From Oscillospiraceae bacterium (GTDB lineage: Bacteria > Bacillota > Clostridia > Oscillospirales > Ruminococcaceae): a stretch of DNA of 53,339 bases. The notes beneath the pieces are model-generated. The model did no database searches, had not been told where the DNA came from, and saw only the letters and a list, made by a program, of their open reading frames with translations. A program made the translations under genes and the position numbers. Position 1 is the first letter of the stretch; each line of letters opens with the position of its first letter. The stretch is from contig SVNC01000014.1 in assembly GCA_015067025.1 (NCBI GenBank), positions 1-53,339 on the forward strand. Direction: 5' to 3'. Of this stretch, positions 51,403 to 53,339 are shown piece after piece.

Positions 51403-53339
51403 TTATGCAGATATAGCGTAATATATTGTGTTGCTTGAATAAAATCCTTGGTACTCGCCGAGTGCCCATCCGCTTGATGAATTTGCAGTTGACGGATTCA
51501 CAACACCCGAAGCAATCATTTCCTCCGATTCATTCGCCCATCCGTGTTTGTTATACCAATTACCATCATTTGCTCGGTACCAGAAATGATAATCATACAA
51601 ACCATCATTCACCCCAATGCGCATACAAACCAACCACTCATCACTTTTCAAATCTACCGTATAGCCTTCACTTGTAACATCTCTCCAGTTAGTACTTCCG
51701 AAGGTATCATTCAACCATGAATTCATGCGCAGCTTTGTACGTGCCAAGGCATTTCCAACCGTAGTACTGCTACAATATATATAATCTTCGATGCAAAAAT
51801 ATTCTTCTGTACTAAACGAGTCGCTTATATTCAAAAGAGAAGCAGGACCTCTCCAAAAAGCATAACGCAAACAATTATATTGCTGGTATTGACTGGAACT
51901 TAACGTTTGAACGCCCTTACACCCATTCGTTTTATATTCAATACAAAAATACGGTCTGTAGCTTGCGGTGCCCTCTATCGAGCAAAAAGTCTTCATATAA
52001 TTAGCGTAATTAGAGCTATATTCATATGAAGGATTTTTTACATAAAATATAATACCTTTGTTCCGATACGATGAATTACCCACCCATCCTTTTACAATGT
52101 TGGTTATATTCCAGTTATACCAGTGCTCGCCGTCAGACAGAGTTCTGTCATCGGACGGATTTCCATTGCCGTAAAAAACATCTACAGAACCTCCTGAGGT
52201 TGATATAGTGGTTGCCTTAAGATCGTTCCATGTTCTTTGCTCTGCATCATCCCAATTACTGCCTGCAAATTGGCAGCATTTTATAGTAGTGCTTGTACTC
52301 TGACACATAAGGTCACGCATTTCCACATAGGCATTGGTTATCTGCCAGCTATCCGTGATATTGTTGAACGCTGAATTTACCGAGCCTTTGAATTTCATCA
52401 ATGTCCTGCAAGCACCCCAATCGGTCCAGCCTACTCTTGATACGCCGGATGCACCTGCAGAAGTTTCCGTATTGCCCGTTCCATCCGTGCCCTTGAACAC
52501 CTGCATATCTTCAATAGTTCCACCGTTCTGCAACGATATTGTGGTCGGGTCAATAGTCACAGGATAAACTGTATTCGGATCAGCAAGATAAGCCTTATCC
52601 ACGCTTATTTCTACAATATAAAGGCTGTTTTTTATCTTTTCCTTTATGGTGTATTCACCAAATGTATTATTCTTGTTATCTGCGGAAAAAACAACAATTT
52701 CACTCATAACAGCCTTTGCTTCGCCGTTTTCGTCTTTCATAACAAGAGTTCCTTTATCCTCTGTAAGGGAAAGGCCACCTGTTGTTACCTCAAAGGAAAA
52801 AGTATTGTTTCCTGTATATTTTTCAAGAATAATATCCTCTTTTACACCGCTATATGTAAAAGTATACTCTAAATTTGTGAAGCTGTCAAATACATCTTCG
52901 TAAATTACACTATTTTCGCCATTTATCGTACCGACTGAATTAAATCTTGTTATCCCAAGCTTTGAGACGGGTTTCATAGTAATTTCTATACTTTCATCCG
53001 ATACAGAAACACCACCCATAATTGATGTAGGTAAAACCGTTTCTATATTGTTGCTTTCACCCACAAATACGTTGTTTTTCCTTACAGCTTTATTCGATTT
53101 ATCTTTTATATTTCCTTCGTTGTCATGGAATTTGATATCTTCCTCGAAAAGGTAAAGCATTCTTGTGCCATCTTCTTTTTCAAGTACTACCTCACTTAAT
53201 GACTTCTCTTCCGATTTAAGACGGGAAACAAAGCCCTGTCCCTTGACTCTATCAAAATCAAGCACTTCGGGGAGATTATCCTTTGTAATCGGTGTTTTTT
53301 CGGGCTTCTTTGCCTTTTCCGATTTTTCTTTGGTAGCTA
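51403..53339 (-). CDS. Secreted DNRLRE-domain protein with C-terminal cysteine-hydrolase-like domain, 5' end cut
   Basis: The frame is open to the right edge (645 residues visible); GTG at 53265 is an internal codon, not the start. The first visible part (MLDF..., VVLEKEDGTRMLYLFEED) resembles N-termini of clostridial RHS/YD-repeat proteins. A DNRLRE-like carbohydrate-binding domain follows (about 255-465; YPVTIDPTTISLQNGG, SNWDDAEQRTWNDLKA, WYNWNITNIVKGWVGN). The C-terminal 170 residues have a conserved Cys in QYNCLRYAFWRG and His in YDYHFWYRANDGNWYNKHG, then VVNPSTA and a Tyr-rich end, the pattern of a papain-like or NlpC-like hydrolase. It may act on cell walls, sugars or rival cells; this is inferred. 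Confidence 0.65.
   Translation of the reverse strand, partial: ATKEKSEKAKKPEKTPITKDNLPEVLDFDRVKGQGFVSRLKSEEKSLSEVVLEKEDGTRMLYLFEEDIKFHDNEGNIKDKSNKAVRKNNVFVGESNNIETVLPTSIMGGVSVSDESIEITMKPVSKLGITRFNSVGTINGENSVIYEDVFDSFTNLEYTFTYSGVKEDIILEKYTGNNTFSFEVTTGGLSLTEDKGTLVMKDENGEAKAVMSEIVVFSADNKNNTFGEYTIKEKIKNSLYIVEISVDKAYLADPNTVYPVTIDPTTISLQNGGTIEDMQVFKGTDGTGNTETSAGASGVSRVGWTDWGACRTLMKFKGSVNSAFNNITDSWQITNAYVEMRDLMCQSTSTTIKCCQFAGSNWDDAEQRTWNDLKATTISTSGGSVDVFYGNGNPSDDRTLSDGEHWYNWNITNIVKGWVGNSSYRNKGIIFYVKNPSYEYSSNYANYMKTFCSIEGTASYRPYFCIEYKTNGCKGVQTLSSSQYQQYNCLRYAFWRGPASLLNISDSFSTEEYFCIEDYIYCSSTTVGNALARTKLRMNSWLNDTFGSTNWRDVTSEGYTVDLKSDEWLVCMRIGVNDGLYDYHFWYRANDGNWYNKHGWANESEEMIASGVVNPSTANSSSGWALGEYQGFYSSNTIYYAISA

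Larger units (their letters stand above)
41817..53339. mobile_element. Integrated conjugative or mobilisable element, left end at a tRNA, right end outside the window
   Basis: From the tRNA fragment rightward all genes are of accessory type: DUF4314, YubB-like, Dam methylase, AbrB-like, YodL/DUF3846/MobP3 chimera, TOPRIM primase-like, VirD4, helix-turn-helix and cargo. No VirB4, VirB6, NlpC-type conjugation hydrolase or catalytic relaxase domain is visible, and the integrase is not in the window. The element is either degenerate or has these genes further right. Confidence 0.75.

Noticed and set aside
1-53339. CRISPR arrays, rRNA genes and intact insertion sequences
   Set aside because: No regularly spaced direct repeats, no rRNA-like stretches and no transposase frame were seen on either strand.

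Overview
The window reads as chromosome of a low-to-moderate GC Gram-positive anaerobe, most likely a gut clostridium of the Ruminococcus/Oscillospiraceae kind. This is inferred from strong AGGAGG-type ribosome binding sites, RqcH, TrmK and YqfO-type housekeeping genes, lipobox lipoproteins, and conjugation genes of the clostridial VirD4/MobP3/PcfB type. No 16S or other species marker is present.

Region 1 (1-3.5 kb, minus strand) is a decayed piece of an integrative conjugative element: a PcfB-like gene apparently fused to the tail of a large serine recombinase, a MATE efflux pump, and a DUF6017-type winged-helix protein coupled to a 63-residue repeat protein, plus a gene remnant. Region 2 (3.8-18.3 kb, plus strand) is the most striking part. 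A divergent DtxR/MntR-type regulator heads a CydDC-like ABC pair, a YgbA-like Cys-rich protein and a DUF454 membrane protein. A second operon follows with a lipoprotein, an unrecognised protein, a five-gene Dpp/Nik-type ABC importer, a protein with a HutX-like haem-handling domain behind a Cys cluster, and a repeat lipoprotein. Five exact copies of one 16-bp operator (GTTAG-N6-CTAAC) mark the two operon heads and a third promoter that has no real gene behind it, only a short leader and a 21-bp perfect hairpin. I read this as an iron- or haem-responsive tetrapyrrole acquisition regulon with a possible regulated small RNA. The substrate is inferred, not proven.

Region 3 (18.4-41.8 kb) is ordinary core chromosome. 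A minus-strand run carries aroK, an unknown membrane protein, mfd, pth, malQ, a sialate esterase, an exonuclease, thyA, a DUF115-like protein and lysC. A plus-strand run carries a DUF1858 protein, trmK, a Nif3-family protein, rqcH and valS. A chemoreceptor, an acetyltransferase, an XRE regulator and a small zinc-ribbon/EF-Tu-domain-II/L7-L12-like protein follow.

Region 4 (41.8 kb to the right edge) is a second integrated element. Its left end is marked by 24 nt of a tRNA 3' end still followed by the tRNA's terminator, so the element entered a tRNA gene and runs off the window. It carries DUF4314, a YubB-like protein, a DNA adenine methylase, an AbrB-type protein with a hairpin-rich N-terminus, a YodL-DUF3846-MobP3 chimera, a TOPRIM protein, VirD4, a helix-turn-helix protein, two lipoproteins and a large secreted protein with DNRLRE-like and cysteine-hydrolase-like domains. 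No catalytic relaxase domain or mating-channel gene is visible, so the visible part looks immobilised or rearranged.
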